From assembly GCA_016342755.1 (NCBI GenBank), contig JAEINS010000002.1:62001-126000 (forward strand): a stretch of 64,000 nucleotides of DNA. Reading direction: 5' to 3'. Below the pieces are notes generated by a model, which saw only the letters and a list, made by a program, of their open reading frames with translations, had not been told where the DNA came from and did not search any database. Position 1 is the stretch's first letter. The number at the start of each line of letters is the position of its first letter. The translations under genes were made by a program, and so were the position numbers. The stretch is from Melioribacteraceae bacterium (GTDB lineage Bacteria > Bacteroidota > Ignavibacteria > Ignavibacteriales > Melioribacteraceae). Positions 51,695 to 64,000 of this stretch are shown piece by piece.

Positions 51695-52039
51695 TTACAA
51701 AAGATCAGTCAATTTAATTTCATCAATTTTTGCCGCCAGAATAAAATCATTCTCGGTTAATCCTAAAACTGCATGAGTATAAATTTCTATTATCACTCTA
51801 TTGTAAAGAATATTTATGTGGGGATGATGCCCTTCAGATTCAGCAATCTCTGCTGCCGAATTAACAAATTCAATAGCCTTTACAAAGTTTTTGAATTTGT
51901 ATTCCTTTTCAATTCTATGTACAGTTTCAGTTTTTAGTTTCCACCCTAAAACTTCGGTAATATATTGTTTTTCTTCCGCTTCATTTAACGGAGGTATTCC
52001 TCCTTCACAGGGAAGACATTTTTTCTTTGATAACTGCAT
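51695..52039 (-). CDS. phhB: 4a-hydroxytetrahydrobiopterin dehydratase (pterin carbinolamine dehydratase)
   Basis: A 114-residue single-domain enzyme that dehydrates 4a-hydroxytetrahydropterin, recycling the pterin cofactor of aromatic hydroxylases. The family core is present: FVKAIEFVNSAAEIAESEGHHP, with the catalytic EGHHPHI motif near residue 70, and then VIIEIYTHAVLGLTENDF. The N-terminal KKKCLPCEGG is the usual leader. AGGAG is seven bases before the ATG. No phenylalanine hydroxylase is present in the window, so the role may be general pterin handling or, as in some bacteria, a partner in molybdopterin or hydroxylase regulation. Confidence 0.93.
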   Translation of the reverse strand: MQLSKKKCLPCEGGIPPLNEAEEKQYITEVLGWKLKTETVHRIEKEYKFKNFVKAIEFVNSAAEIAESEGHHPHINILYNRVIIEIYTHAVLGLTENDFILAAKIDEIKLTDLL

Positions 52040-52181
52040 AATATATCTCCTAAAGATTTTAGGACAAGATATCCAGATTAACTAAAAATTACAAGAGGTA
52101 TTATAAGTTAATTCTTTGTACGGAAAACGGAAGGTTTGTTATAGCTGGTAAAATCATGTGACATTATGTTTTTTAAAACAG

Positions 52182-52203
52182 ACCCTGGTAAAATTACCAG
52201 GGT
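52182..52203 (-). terminator. Hairpin terminator after the beta-galactosidase gene
   Basis: ACCCTGGTAA and TTACCAGGGT form a perfect 10-bp stem with a 2-base centre. On the minus strand it is followed by CTGTTTT, a weak T tract, 48 bases past the stop. The remaining 130 bases to 52036 hold the start region of phhB and nothing else recognisable. Confidence 0.7.
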
Positions 52204-52250
52204 TCTTGAGACGTAAAATATTTTGTATAGCTGGACTTAGAGTTTTATTT

Positions 52251-55448
<3,198 letters not shown>

Positions 55449-55623
55449 TTAGTTAAAAATGCCCGGTCGTTTTTATAGATAAGCAAAAATAGAATTTTAA
55501 AATATTATTTACAAGAATAGTAAGTATTTAAGTTGAACATATAAAATACACTGCCAATCTATGGTGCTAAAATGAAGCTCCCATACTTAAACGAATAATG
55601 GGAAGGAATTATTCCAATAGCAT

Positions 55624-56724
55624 CTAATTATTTATTACATCATTAGTTATAGTATCAAAATATTTTAGTTTGCCTGATTCCAGATAAATATCGGTTTTTT
55701 CTCCTTCAACAGGCAGATGTGTAGATGGTATTCTTGCTGTAAACTGAATCCCTTCAACAATAAAGTAGAAAAATATTTCATTACCCATTTGTTCTATAAC
55801 ATCAATTGTTATAGTCATCTTTACACTCTTTTCACTTTTTGGTTCAAGCGAAATATCTTCAGGACGAATACCAATAATGACGTCTTTGTTTTCCAGTGCT
55901 TTTAGATCACGATTAACAGAATTAGGAAATTTAAAAAGCTCCGGGTAATTATTAGTTTTAAAAGATAGTTCGTTGTTCCACACAATTTTTCCATGAATAA
56001 AATTCATAGCCGGACTGCCAATAAAACCCGCGACAAATTTATTAGTTGGATTATTATACAAATTAATTGGTGTATCAACCTGATTTACTAATCCGTCTTT
56101 CATAATAACAATTCTATCACCCATAGTCATAGCTTCAGTTTGATCATGAGTAACATAAATCATTGTAGTCTGTAGTTTGTTGTGCAATTTAGAAATTTCA
56201 GTTCTCATTTGAACTCTGAGCTTTGCATCAAGATTACTTAAAGGTTCATCAAACAAAAACACTTTTGGTTTCCTAACAATTGTTCTTCCAAGCGCTACTC
56301 TTTGTCTTTGACCACCTGAAAGAGCTTTAGGTTTTCTAGACAACAGTTCTTCAATTCCTAAAATATTTGCCGCGTAATTTACTCTTTCAGCTATTTCAGT
56401 TTTTTTAAATTTTCGCAACTTTAATCCAAACGCCATATTATCATAAACTGTCATATGAGGATAAAGAGCATAGTTCTGAAAAACCATAGCTATATCTCTA
56501 TCTTTTGGTGGTACATTGTTAACAATATTGCCGCCAATATATAATTCACCTTTAGTAATTTCTTCTAATCCGGCTATCATGCGGAGTGTGGTTGATTTAC
56601 CACATCCCGACGGACCAACTAGTACTACAAATTCCTTATCTTTCACTTCTAAATTAACATTATCAACAGCATTTATTTTTCCATCGTAACTTTTACAAAT
56701 ATTTTTCAGAACTACATCCGCCAT
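55624..56724 (-). CDS. Sugar ABC transporter ATP-binding protein (MalK/MsmK/UgpC type)
   Basis: A 366-residue cytoplasmic ATPase that powers carbohydrate import. The order of motifs is complete: Walker [10 protein letters not shown] at 37-45, Q-loop [10 protein letters not shown], signature [13 protein letters not shown], Walker [14 protein letters not shown] and the H-loop VTHDQTEA. The C-terminal 120 residues form the regulatory TOBE/MOP domain typical of MalK-like proteins. No permease or binding-protein gene is adjacent, so it may serve several transporters from elsewhere, as MsmK-type ATPases do. AGGTG precedes the ATG. It lies between two secreted glycan-active genes on the same strand. 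Confidence 0.94.
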   Translation of the reverse strand: MADVVLKNICKSYDGKINAVDNVNLEVKDKEFVVLVGPSGCGKSTTLRMIAGLEEITKGELYIGGNIVNNVPPKDRDIAMVFQNYALYPHMTVYDNMAFGLKLRKFKKTEIAERVNYAANILGIEELLSRKPKALSGGQRQRVALGRTIVRKPKVFLFDEPLSNLDAKLRVQMRTEISKLHNKLQTTMIYVTHDQTEAMTMGDRIVIMKDGLVNQVDTPINLYNNPTNKFVAGFIGSPAMNFIHGKIVWNNELSFKTNNYPELFKFPNSVNRDLKALENKDVIIGIRPEDISLEPKSEKSVKMTITIDVIEQMGNEIFFYFIVEGIQFTARIPSTHLPVEGEKTDIYLESGKLKYFDTITNDVINN

Positions 56725-56770
56725 GATTCACCTATATTTTTCCACTATTACTTTTTAAAAAAATCATTTA

Positions 56771-59251
56771 CTATTTATAACAATCAAGGTTTATATAATC
56801 GGGATCCATATCCGGAGTACGTAAACCTGCCACTTCATTTGCCATTAAAATAAAAACATTCCAGCATAATCCTCTTGTAGATACCCACCATTGATCGAGT
56901 GAATTCCATTTTGTTGGAATAAACTCTTTACTGAACGGCCATTTGGGATTAAGATAAATTTCTGCCCAAATTCTGTTTTCCATTAAGAACTTTGCTTTTT
57001 CCCAGTTATGTTTTAAACCAACAACATAAGCGCAATATTCCGATCTTAACCAGCTTCCGCCGTTGTAATAAAATCCATCTCTTTTACCGTCGGCATAATT
57101 ATTCTCACCAAATTCTTCAAAAGGCTGATAATCCGGAGAAAGATAGGAGAATTTTTTTGAATCGTTTGTTAACCTTACACATATTGGAGCGGTAGTTCCA
57201 TATTGGGGATAAGGCGAGTTTGAAACCTGGTTTAAAACCGGCATTTGATTCAAATGATTTTTAACCATGTCATCAGTTAGAATAGAACGATTAAATAACC
57301 AAAGAGAAAAGAATTCAGGTTCAAGGTCTGTAAAACTTATAACATCAGGGTAATTTCGGTCGAACAGCAAATGTTTTCTTTCTGAGTCATAAAAATCCCT
57401 ATATTCTTCTTCAGCTTTGTTCATATATTTTTCCGAAATATCAAAACCAAGTTCCTTTATTGTACGCAATGCAATAGCCAGCATACCCTGATTAACTCCT
57501 AATCTATCGGTCTTAGGATTAAAATCAACAATATCAACTTGACTCATAGAAAAATGGGATGTACAAACTCCGTCTCTATCAGCATCAAATTCACTTAATA
57601 CATAATCAACCGCCCTTTTAATTTTATCCTCAGGAAGTTTAATATTGAAACGGCGTTTATTAAGCATAGCCCAGATTAACCATTGTATAGTTGCTTCATT
57701 ATCTTTTGCTTCTGTCGATCCAATTAGCGGAGTAACTATTGTACCTATTGCACCTTTGGATGTTTGTGTTTTACCCCATTGCTCCCATATTAAAAGATTT
57801 AGATTTTTATTATAGGTTGATACAATCGAAAAAAATGTATCTCTGTTATACATATCAGGAGCATAGTTCATATTAGGTACATTAAGCGGAGTAAAATCTT
57901 TTGTATCAGTAATCCAGGTATGCATTTGTAAATTTGCATACAGCATCTTCTCAATAAGTGTTCCTTTAAACTCTTTTCCTTCAGCTAACCGTGACTGGGA
58001 TGAGATCATAAACTGCTGGTGCGATTTCCAGGGTTCAATAAAAATATAAGTTGTTTTCTCTGCTTTTTCGCCAAGAGGAAGAACATTATACGGTTCCGCC
58101 TTAGGTTGATGTTCAACAATTTTTAAATCCTTTATTTGGAGTTCACATTCATTTCCTGACTGTGTTCCGATGAACATTGAAACAGAATCATTTTCAATAT
58201 AAGGAACCATGATGCTGCCTTTAAAAATTGTCCACTCATTTTCTACAGTATTAAAATTATCAATGTACTTTATCCCATGCTCAAGTTCTTTAGTTTTTTG
58301 TCCATTTTTAATTCTGAAAAGCTTTATCGCAACACCGGTATTTCCTTTGCATAAAAAGGAAATTGTGTATATTTTTTGATCTTCAAACGGTGCAATAAAT
58401 TCAAGACCGGCTCTGCCTCCGGGAAAACCAATTATAGTGATAATATTATTTTCTGCTTTAACGTCTGAATTTTCTTCCTTCCTATATTTGGGATCTAATA
58501 CTAATTCTACTTCTGTACCTTCATCAAGGTTGTACATCTCGCCAAATGTTTGTTTAACATATTCATTATTTTTCTCCCTCTCAAAGGAATCAGCAACTGA
58601 AAATAAATTAATATCCGCCAACCTGCGCATGCCTACAAACCCACCGCCTCTTAAAACTCTTCGCCTGGTATTTCTTGTAAACTGATTTTTATAACCAGCA
58701 TCAGTTAAAAAACCAACTACAATATTATCATTGGTAACAAAACCCGCTGATGAAAATATTTCATGAACAAATCCTCCGGGAAAATTATCATGCTCAAATG
58801 TAATATAGCGATTTGGCTTTTCTGCCGGTCTTGCCGTTTCTTTTATTATATAATAAATGTTAGGCATATTTGGCTGAAATAATTCTACAGTTTTTTTTAC
58901 CAGATTTGAATTAATTACCCGGTAAGTAACTGTAACCGATAAATTCACTTCAAATTCTTTTATATAAGATTCCCTTTTTAGAGTTATACATTTTTCATTG
59001 CCAGTCCATTCATTACCAGTCCAATGCGGTATATTCGCAACAATACTCAAATCAAGATTATACATCCGGATTGAAAATTCTTCGCTGTTTTCAACTATTA
59101 ATTTACTGCCATTATAAAGCCCTACTCTAAAACCTTGTTCGTTGTCTCCAACTGCTTTCAAACTAATATTCTGTCCGCAGACAAGTGTTCCCATAAAACA
59201 GAAGAACAGTGTTAAAGGTATAACTCTAATTTTATTAATTAAATCTTTCAT
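56771..59251 (-). CDS. Secreted protein with probable (alpha/alpha)6 glycosidase-type domain
   Basis: A 826-residue exported protein (signal peptide MKDLINKIRVIPLTLFFCFM, then GTLVCGQ). The first third is beta-rich, resembling a GH-type N-terminal sandwich (FEHDNFPGGFVHEIF). A CBM-like jelly-roll (about 275-385, IGFPGGRAGLEFIAPF) follows. The last 430 residues look like an (alpha/alpha)6 barrel with aromatic and acidic loops: YAPDMYNRDTFF, NEATIQWLIW, FDADRDGVCTSHF and YYNGGSWLRSEY. I cannot place it in one numbered GH family. The ATG at 59251 is preferred over a TTG five codons earlier because it gives a normal signal peptide. It is probably a glycan hydrolase or debranching-like enzyme. Confidence 0.75.
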   Translation of the reverse strand: MKDLINKIRVIPLTLFFCFMGTLVCGQNISLKAVGDNEQGFRVGLYNGSKLIVENSEEFSIRMYNLDLSIVANIPHWTGNEWTGNEKCITLKRESYIKEFEVNLSVTVTYRVINSNLVKKTVELFQPNMPNIYYIIKETARPAEKPNRYITFEHDNFPGGFVHEIFSSAGFVTNDNIVVGFLTDAGYKNQFTRNTRRRVLRGGGFVGMRRLADINLFSVADSFEREKNNEYVKQTFGEMYNLDEGTEVELVLDPKYRKEENSDVKAENNIITIIGFPGGRAGLEFIAPFEDQKIYTISFLCKGNTGVAIKLFRIKNGQKTKELEHGIKYIDNFNTVENEWTIFKGSIMVPYIENDSVSMFIGTQSGNECELQIKDLKIVEHQPKAEPYNVLPLGEKAEKTTYIFIEPWKSHQQFMISSQSRLAEGKEFKGTLIEKMLYANLQMHTWITDTKDFTPLNVPNMNYAPDMYNRDTFFSIVSTYNKNLNLLIWEQWGKTQTSKGAIGTIVTPLIGSTEAKDNEATIQWLIWAMLNKRRFNIKLPEDKIKRAVDYVLSEFDADRDGVCTSHFSMSQVDIVDFNPKTDRLGVNQGMLAIALRTIKELGFDISEKYMNKAEEEYRDFYDSERKHLLFDRNYPDVISFTDLEPEFFSLWLFNRSILTDDMVKNHLNQMPVLNQVSNSPYPQYGTTAPICVRLTNDSKKFSYLSPDYQPFEEFGENNYADGKRDGFYYNGGSWLRSEYCAYVVGLKHNWEKAKFLMENRIWAEIYLNPKWPFSKEFIPTKWNSLDQWWVSTRGLCWNVFILMANEVAGLRTPDMDPDYINLDCYK

Positions 59252-59312
59252 TATAATATTTCTCAATCAGTTTAATAATTGTAATTATCACAGCCGAAAT
59301 ATTTTTTACATC

Positions 59313-62300
59313 CTATTGAAGTAGAAGCATTTTTTTTGTCTGAATAAAATCATTTGTTTTAATTCTATATAGATAAACACCGCTTGCTAAACAACGTCCT
59401 TTATCATCTTTAGAATCCCAGGTCAAATCGTACCATCCGCTGCTCATTTCTTTTGCAATTAACGATCTAACTTCTTTTCCTAAGACATCATATATTAAAA
59501 GTTCTATAAACGAATCTGATTTAAGATAGAAATTAATATGCGTTTGTCCGTTAAACGGATTTGGAAAATTTTGCTTCAGTAAAGAATTTGTCGGCAAGAT
59601 AACTTCTGCTTCATCATAAATACTAGTGTTAAGATTAAACAGATTTCCTATTTCCCCGACACTTAAAGCATAATCAAAAATTCTTATGTCATCAAGTTTC
59701 CCATTAAAATTATACTCTTTGTTAGTAGGCATTGCCTGACCAATTGTAAGATCTATACTGGTTGTATTTAAAGTACCAGTCCAATGAGTAAAAGAATCCA
59801 AAGAATTATTAATATATAACTCTACATCATCACCATCATATTGCAGTGAAACAAAACACCATTTTTTACTTTCAAGAATTGTCTCAGAATCCAGATCCAC
59901 AATGCCGGAGCTGGTTTTAATTGTCCATCTTAGTTTATTATTTGTGATTGAAGCTTTCCAACGGTTCTCCCAATTACCATGAGAAATCGGATAAGATTCC
60001 CTATCATAAAATTCATTTATGTATATCCAAAAATTCACACTTATTCCATTAATAAAATTCAACTTATTTGAATTAGCAACGGTTACATTATCATCTTCAC
60101 CATCGAATAAAAGTGCTTCGGTAAAATTACCGTATCTATCTTGTGTATATTTAGGACCATTTAAAATTCCGTGTAAATTATTGCCGCTTTCATCATTAGC
60201 ATTCCCAGAAAATGAATAATATGTAATAAGATTTCCCTTTTCCTGTATAGTAAAGTCGCGCACCATAACTTTGATACTATCCGCTGTATAAATACCGTCT
60301 GAATTAGTAACTGTACATCGGATAAAATAATCCCCTTCATCAGTTGGAGCAGTCCAGGTAATACTTTCCCCAGAACCTTTAATACTTCCATGTAATGAAA
60401 ACCATTCAAAAACCAAATCATTATTATTTTGATTTTGAACTACACATTCAATTACAGTTTCATTCCCAAGATTAATTTTTAGAGGTGTTGCTTTCATCTT
60501 TTCAATTTTAGGCGGTTCCACAATTTTTTCTACTACTTCTATAAACAGAGCTGAAGTATCACTTCCACCTAATTCATCAGATACAAAAGAAGTAATCTTA
60601 TAAGTACCGGATTTATTTGGAGTCAGCCAATTAATAACACTGCTGTCTTTAGAAATACTTTCTCCCTCAATTTCCCAGCTATAACTTATCTTATATCCAT
60701 CAACATCCACAGCGGTACAGTATATCGGGATGTTTGTGTTTACAAATACAACGCTATCTTTATTTGCTAAAGCTTTTATTCTGGGAGGATAATTGCTGAT
60801 AGTTTTCCCGTTGTTATAGTCGATAATTCTATCATTAATTAGTGTCTTATTTAGGTTATATGAAACTGTTCCGCCGGAAGGAGCCAGAACTACAATAATA
60901 GCAGAGTTTGCTTCAATCTGTAAATCGGTCGAGGTAGAAACTGAGCTATAGATAAACATATTGTTGACCGATTCATAAATATCATAATTGCCACCCGGTA
61001 AATTAAGCGTAACTGTTTTAGTCTCTCCGTATGGATTGTAGTATAAATATGTTGGGTATGTTTCTGAATGGTAATAATCTGTTTTTAGTAAATCCAATTG
61101 TAGTATCTTTGGAATATTAGTGGTTTTTATTATTCCGCCTAAAATTCCAATGTGTGACGAACCGTATAGACCTAAATTTGTTACTGACCATCCGCCAGAA
61201 ATCGCGTCACCAGTTGCAAAGGGTGTTTTCGAATTTTTTTCTTCTCTTAATGCTTCATACGCAATATAGGAATTAGGATCATTCTCCTTTGACCATCGCC
61301 AGCTATCTTCATTAAAATCCGGAAGATATTTTGAATAAAATAACCTTGAAGAGTTTGCCGCATTTAAAATCCATTTACCAATCGATTTAGCATAGCGGTC
61401 ATCGTAACGGACAAGCGGAGCTAAAGCACCTATCTGTTCAAAAGTATTCATTGCAAAAGCATAATCATTATTACCGTTAATTTCTCCAATCAAACCATTT
61501 GCTTCAAAATTACCCCACTTGCCTACAACGGCTCCCCAATTACGCAAAGGCCCTACATCGAAACACCAATTAAGTATTTTGTTCAAATCATAACCGGTAT
61601 TTAATTCAGCGTTCATTCTTGCAGCTATATATGCGCCATATGAAAGCTGTAATTCATAACTTGGATTTTCATGCAAGCTGTTTAGAAATTCGATTGCCCA
61701 CTCTGCACCAATTCTATATTTTTCTTCACCGGTTTTAACGTATGCATTATAGAGCAGCCATCCAATTGCTCCTGAAGCCTCCGGTTCAATTACTCCATTG
61801 GCATTTCCAGTCATTGTTGATAAATACCAGCCACGATAATTCATAATTGCTTTTTGCCACGGGGTAGACTTAGCCCTCATATTTCTGAGAGACTCAAGCC
61901 ACTGATTAGCAATCTGCGTAAATTGAAAATCAAAATCACCAGTGCCGGGATATAAATAATTTAGCTGATAGAAAAAAACATTGGGCATTGTATCGTACCA
62001 CCAGTCACTTCCACTACTTGCATTTGGTCCGTTTAAATAAACATTTTCTTCATGACGTCTATTAAAATATTCTTCGCACATTAATACCCAGTTATTACCT
62101 CTGTCGTTTAATTTATTGATCCCAACTAACGTAGCCCCAATAACGGCAGGCAGTACATTTATTGTCTCACCGTTATCTGGATAAATAGTACCAATATATG
62201 AGTGAATTCCAAAACTGTTATGTTCAGGATAATTTGTTGTAGAATTATTAATAACTATTGCCGGAAGATATTCGCCCGAAGAATTTAGATCGAATATTAA

Positions 62301-62468
62301 AGAATCATAACCTATGGCTATTTTATTAAAATCCGGAAGATCGTATGTACCCGGACTGTCGGGCATTTTATTAAGTCTGTTAAGAGATAATTGCTGACCG
62401 CTTATTACTCCTAAAAACAATGAGCAGATCAGCATTTGACTCAATATAATCTTATTAAAATTTTTCAT
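59313..62468 (-). CDS. Large secreted multidomain protein with LamG and T9SS sorting domain
   Basis: A 1051-residue exported protein. A signal peptide (about 1-23) is followed by a catalytic-looking (alpha/alpha)6-type region (about 60-480; NYRGWYLSTMTGNANGVIEP, EINGNNDYAFAMNTFEQIG) and a beta-domain with LNLPGGNYDIYES. Two PKD/Ig-like domains (about 575-735; YSWEIEGESISKDSSVINWL) come next, then a LamG/concanavalin fold (about 750-910; LLFDGEDDNVTVANSNKLNF). A T9SS type A sorting domain (NFPNPFNGQTHINFYL to KKMLLLQ) ends the protein. LamG and Ig modules usually bind glycans, so it is probably surface-attached polysaccharide-processing machinery. Catalytic residues could not be assigned. Confidence 0.8.
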   Translation of the reverse strand: MKNFNKIILSQMLICSLFLGVISGQQLSLNRLNKMPDSPGTYDLPDFNKIAIGYDSLIFDLNSSGEYLPAIVINNSTTNYPEHNSFGIHSYIGTIYPDNGETINVLPAVIGATLVGINKLNDRGNNWVLMCEEYFNRRHEENVYLNGPNASSGSDWWYDTMPNVFFYQLNYLYPGTGDFDFQFTQIANQWLESLRNMRAKSTPWQKAIMNYRGWYLSTMTGNANGVIEPEASGAIGWLLYNAYVKTGEEKYRIGAEWAIEFLNSLHENPSYELQLSYGAYIAARMNAELNTGYDLNKILNWCFDVGPLRNWGAVVGKWGNFEANGLIGEINGNNDYAFAMNTFEQIGALAPLVRYDDRYAKSIGKWILNAANSSRLFYSKYLPDFNEDSWRWSKENDPNSYIAYEALREEKNSKTPFATGDAISGGWSVTNLGLYGSSHIGILGGIIKTTNIPKILQLDLLKTDYYHSETYPTYLYYNPYGETKTVTLNLPGGNYDIYESVNNMFIYSSVSTSTDLQIEANSAIIVVLAPSGGTVSYNLNKTLINDRIIDYNNGKTISNYPPRIKALANKDSVVFVNTNIPIYCTAVDVDGYKISYSWEIEGESISKDSSVINWLTPNKSGTYKITSFVSDELGGSDTSALFIEVVEKIVEPPKIEKMKATPLKINLGNETVIECVVQNQNNNDLVFEWFSLHGSIKGSGESITWTAPTDEGDYFIRCTVTNSDGIYTADSIKVMVRDFTIQEKGNLITYYSFSGNANDESGNNLHGILNGPKYTQDRYGNFTEALLFDGEDDNVTVANSNKLNFINGISVNFWIYINEFYDRESYPISHGNWENRWKASITNNKLRWTIKTSSGIVDLDSETILESKKWCFVSLQYDGDDVELYINNSLDSFTHWTGTLNTTSIDLTIGQAMPTNKEYNFNGKLDDIRIFDYALSVGEIGNLFNLNTSIYDEAEVILPTNSLLKQNFPNPFNGQTHINFYLKSDSFIELLIYDVLGKEVRSLIAKEMSSGWYDLTWDSKDDKGRCLASGVYLYRIKTNDFIQTKKMLLLQ

Positions 62469-62523
62469 TTTATTCTCTATAGATCATACTTCCTTGTAAA
62501 AATAAAACTCACTATTTATAGAT

Positions 62524-64000
62524 TTAGCTATTAAGAAATTGATTTAAAGAAAAAATCTTTATGTCACTTATTTGTGAATCTTTATTTTTTTTGTTCAGAA
62601 TATCTACTTTAATTTCTTCATCAGGTAAAATTGAGAATCCTCTGTTAGAAAACAAAACTCCGTCAGCATACAGATCAACAAAATAAGCCGGTTTATCAGT
62701 TCTAATTATAATCTGGTTTTCACCAATTAAATCAAAAGTAACGGCAGGTTTTACAGGCTTAAAATACTTCCAAGACTGACTGTTATAAAAATTTGAATTG
62801 ATTAGATTCCCCTTATGATTATAAAGTCCGGCTAGAATAATTGTATTTTTATTAATAGAAGTAAATGATTTAACCTTTTCTGCTGAATTACTATCTATTG
62901 TAAAATTATTTAAGAAAGTTTCTTCTATTGAACCAGAAACAGAATCGATAAATGTAATTTTATAACTTCCGCTAAAATTTTTGTTGCTTTGGTTTTGAAG
63001 ATTAATATGGATTTCATTTCCAATATTTTTAAAATAGACTAATTGTTGCGCGAAAATATTTTTAACAAAATAATATGCCAGCTTAGGAATCATTTCAGAA
63101 TCAATAATAGACCAGCTTGTAACAGGCCAACAATCATTTAGCTGCCATATTATTGAGCCGTTTGTCTTCCCGTTTGTCCGCCAATGTTCCAAACAAGTTT
63201 TTAAAGCAAAACCTTGATTTAATTGTGTGAGATATATGTACTCTTCCCACTTAGTTTTTATTAGCAAATGTTTAGCAAGAAATCTAATTATGCGTTCCGG
63301 TCCTTCAACCTGTTTATTGTGATGTTCAAATATTTTGGATTGAATTTTTCTATCCGCCTCCGGAATAACTTCATTTAATGTATCGGGATTTGCAGGACCC
63401 TGAAAACCAAACTCAGTTACAAACAAACTATTATCATTTTTTACTTCATCGTAATCTTTCCAACTGCTCCAGATATCCCATTGATGAGTATTACCACTTT
63501 TGAATGAATTGGGATCTTCATCCAATCCGAATGGTGATGACCGCCAATATGGTCTTAAGTTATCTAACTTTGCCAAAACATCCGGTATAACCTCTTTATA
63601 TATTTTTGAACCCGGTATTTCCTCTTTGGAATCGGGGTTCTTCTGATACCATCCCCATTCATTCTCGTTATTACCACACCAGACTGCCAATGACGGATGG
63701 TTCCGTAATCTCTTAATTTGGAAAACAAATTCATTTGTAATATTGTTTATAAAATCATCGTGTTCCGGATAAGCTCCACAGGCAAACATAAAATCCTGCC
63801 AAACTAATAATCCTAACTTATCGCATAACTCATAAAAAGAATTATCTTCATAAATTCCGCCGCCCCATACACGCACCATATTAACATTAGCTTCTTTGGC
63901 AAGAGTTAAAAGCTCCCTGTATTTTTCTGATTTAACTCTGGGAAGAAATGAATCCGCCGGAATCCAGTTAACTCCCTTTATAAAAAGCGGATTTCCATTT
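62524..64000 (-). CDS. GH2 beta-mannosidase (partial, N-terminus beyond the window)
   Basis: About 492 codons of a GH2 enzyme reading open to the right edge, so the N-terminal jelly-roll and true start are missing. The first visible strings are PLFIKGVNWIPADSF and NVNMVRVWGGGIYED, which are hallmark beta-mannosidase text. The acid/base region is AVWCGNNENEWGW and the nucleophile region is VTEFGFQGPAN. The C-terminal part contains Ig-like domains, ending near IKIFSLNQFLNS. It would remove terminal beta-mannose from mannan-type or N-glycan-like chains. It is followed by the LamG/T9SS gene 55 bases downstream, suggesting co-transcription of the glycan locus. Confidence 0.92.
   Translation of the reverse strand, partial: NGNPLFIKGVNWIPADSFLPRVKSEKYRELLTLAKEANVNMVRVWGGGIYEDNSFYELCDKLGLLVWQDFMFACGAYPEHDDFINNITNEFVFQIKRLRNHPSLAVWCGNNENEWGWYQKNPDSKEEIPGSKIYKEVIPDVLAKLDNLRPYWRSSPFGLDEDPNSFKSGNTHQWDIWSSWKDYDEVKNDNSLFVTEFGFQGPANPDTLNEVIPEADRKIQSKIFEHHNKQVEGPERIIRFLAKHLLIKTKWEEYIYLTQLNQGFALKTCLEHWRTNGKTNGSIIWQLNDCWPVTSWSIIDSEMIPKLAYYFVKNIFAQQLVYFKNIGNEIHINLQNQSNKNFSGSYKITFIDSVSGSIEETFLNNFTIDSNSAEKVKSFTSINKNTIILAGLYNHKGNLINSNFYNSQSWKYFKPVKPAVTFDLIGENQIIIRTDKPAYFVDLYADGVLFSNRGFSILPDEEIKVDILNKKNKDSQISDIKIFSLNQFLNS

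Overview
This is a 64 kb stretch of AT-rich bacterial chromosome. It most likely comes from the Ignavibacteria/Melioribacter side of the Bacteroidota-Chlorobiota group. That placement is an inference from three things: type IX secretion (T9SS) sorting domains of the 'YPNPFNP ... KKMLLL' kind on large secreted proteins, a FISUMP-domain protein, and a secreted GH2-rich polysaccharide locus. No rRNA, tRNA, transposase, integrase, phage gene or CRISPR array is visible.

Layout. 1-9.6 kb (minus): the 5' part of asnS, a secreted CotH-kinase/lamin-tail protein, a Ppx/GppA phosphatase, and a tight operon pgeF - EamA permease - folB - folK - deoxynucleoside kinase - small membrane protein. 9.6-14.5 kb: small or unknown genes, glgC with a strong terminator, and a FISUMP protein with an internal sorting-like domain. 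14.8-19 kb (minus): a methionine gamma-lyase-like enzyme and a three-gene operon (adaptor-like membrane protein - VTC polyphosphate-polymerase-like - DUF4956). 19-23.4 kb (minus): an overlapping operon of an M1-peptidase-like protein with an altered zinc site, a membrane protein, def and fmt. 23.7-28.3 kb (minus): ROK sugar kinase with FucP/GluP-type transporter, adenine deaminase and a J-domain protein.

28.4-37.8 kb (mostly plus): a CBM9-like protein, an SH3-SH3-Cys-cluster fusion, a YgiQ radical SAM protein, a lipoprotein with a possible papain-like fold, an acyl-ligase/ACP/acyltransferase fusion and a kinase/DapA-aldolase fusion. On the minus strand lies a small orphan gene with a three-box putative operator. 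37.8-40.8 kb (minus): a CheW protein with a long charged N-terminus overlapping an ExeA-type ATPase, then a YhcC radical SAM protein.

41.4-49.8 kb (minus): an envelope-stress/efflux island of ECF sigma factor, putative anti-sigma factor, an LTXXQ-like membrane-anchored protein, RND adaptor, RND pump, TolC-like channel and two Spy/CpxP-like periplasmic proteins. A perfect CRP/FNR-type palindrome lies ahead of the pump genes. 50-52 kb: YchJ, a bile-acid/ACR3-type transporter and a pterin dehydratase. 52.2-64 kb (minus): a glycan-degradation locus with secreted LacZ-type GH2, a MalK/MsmK-type ABC ATPase, two secreted proteins with likely (alpha/alpha)6 folds (one with LamG and a sorting domain) and a GH2 beta-mannosidase cut by the window end.

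How the parts connect: the sorting domains imply T9SS export, although its machinery is not in the window. Glycans cut outside would feed the sugar transporter and ROK kinase, and glgC would divert glucose-1-phosphate to glycogen. The features most worth a second look are the kinase/aldolase fusion, the CheW-ExeA pair, the M1 protein with an altered zinc site, the internal sorting-like domain, the SH3/Cys-cluster fusion, the three-box operator and a 53-residue gene with its own ribosome site and terminator. Several starts are GTG or TTG, or lie downstream of the longest possible start; each is explained in its entry.
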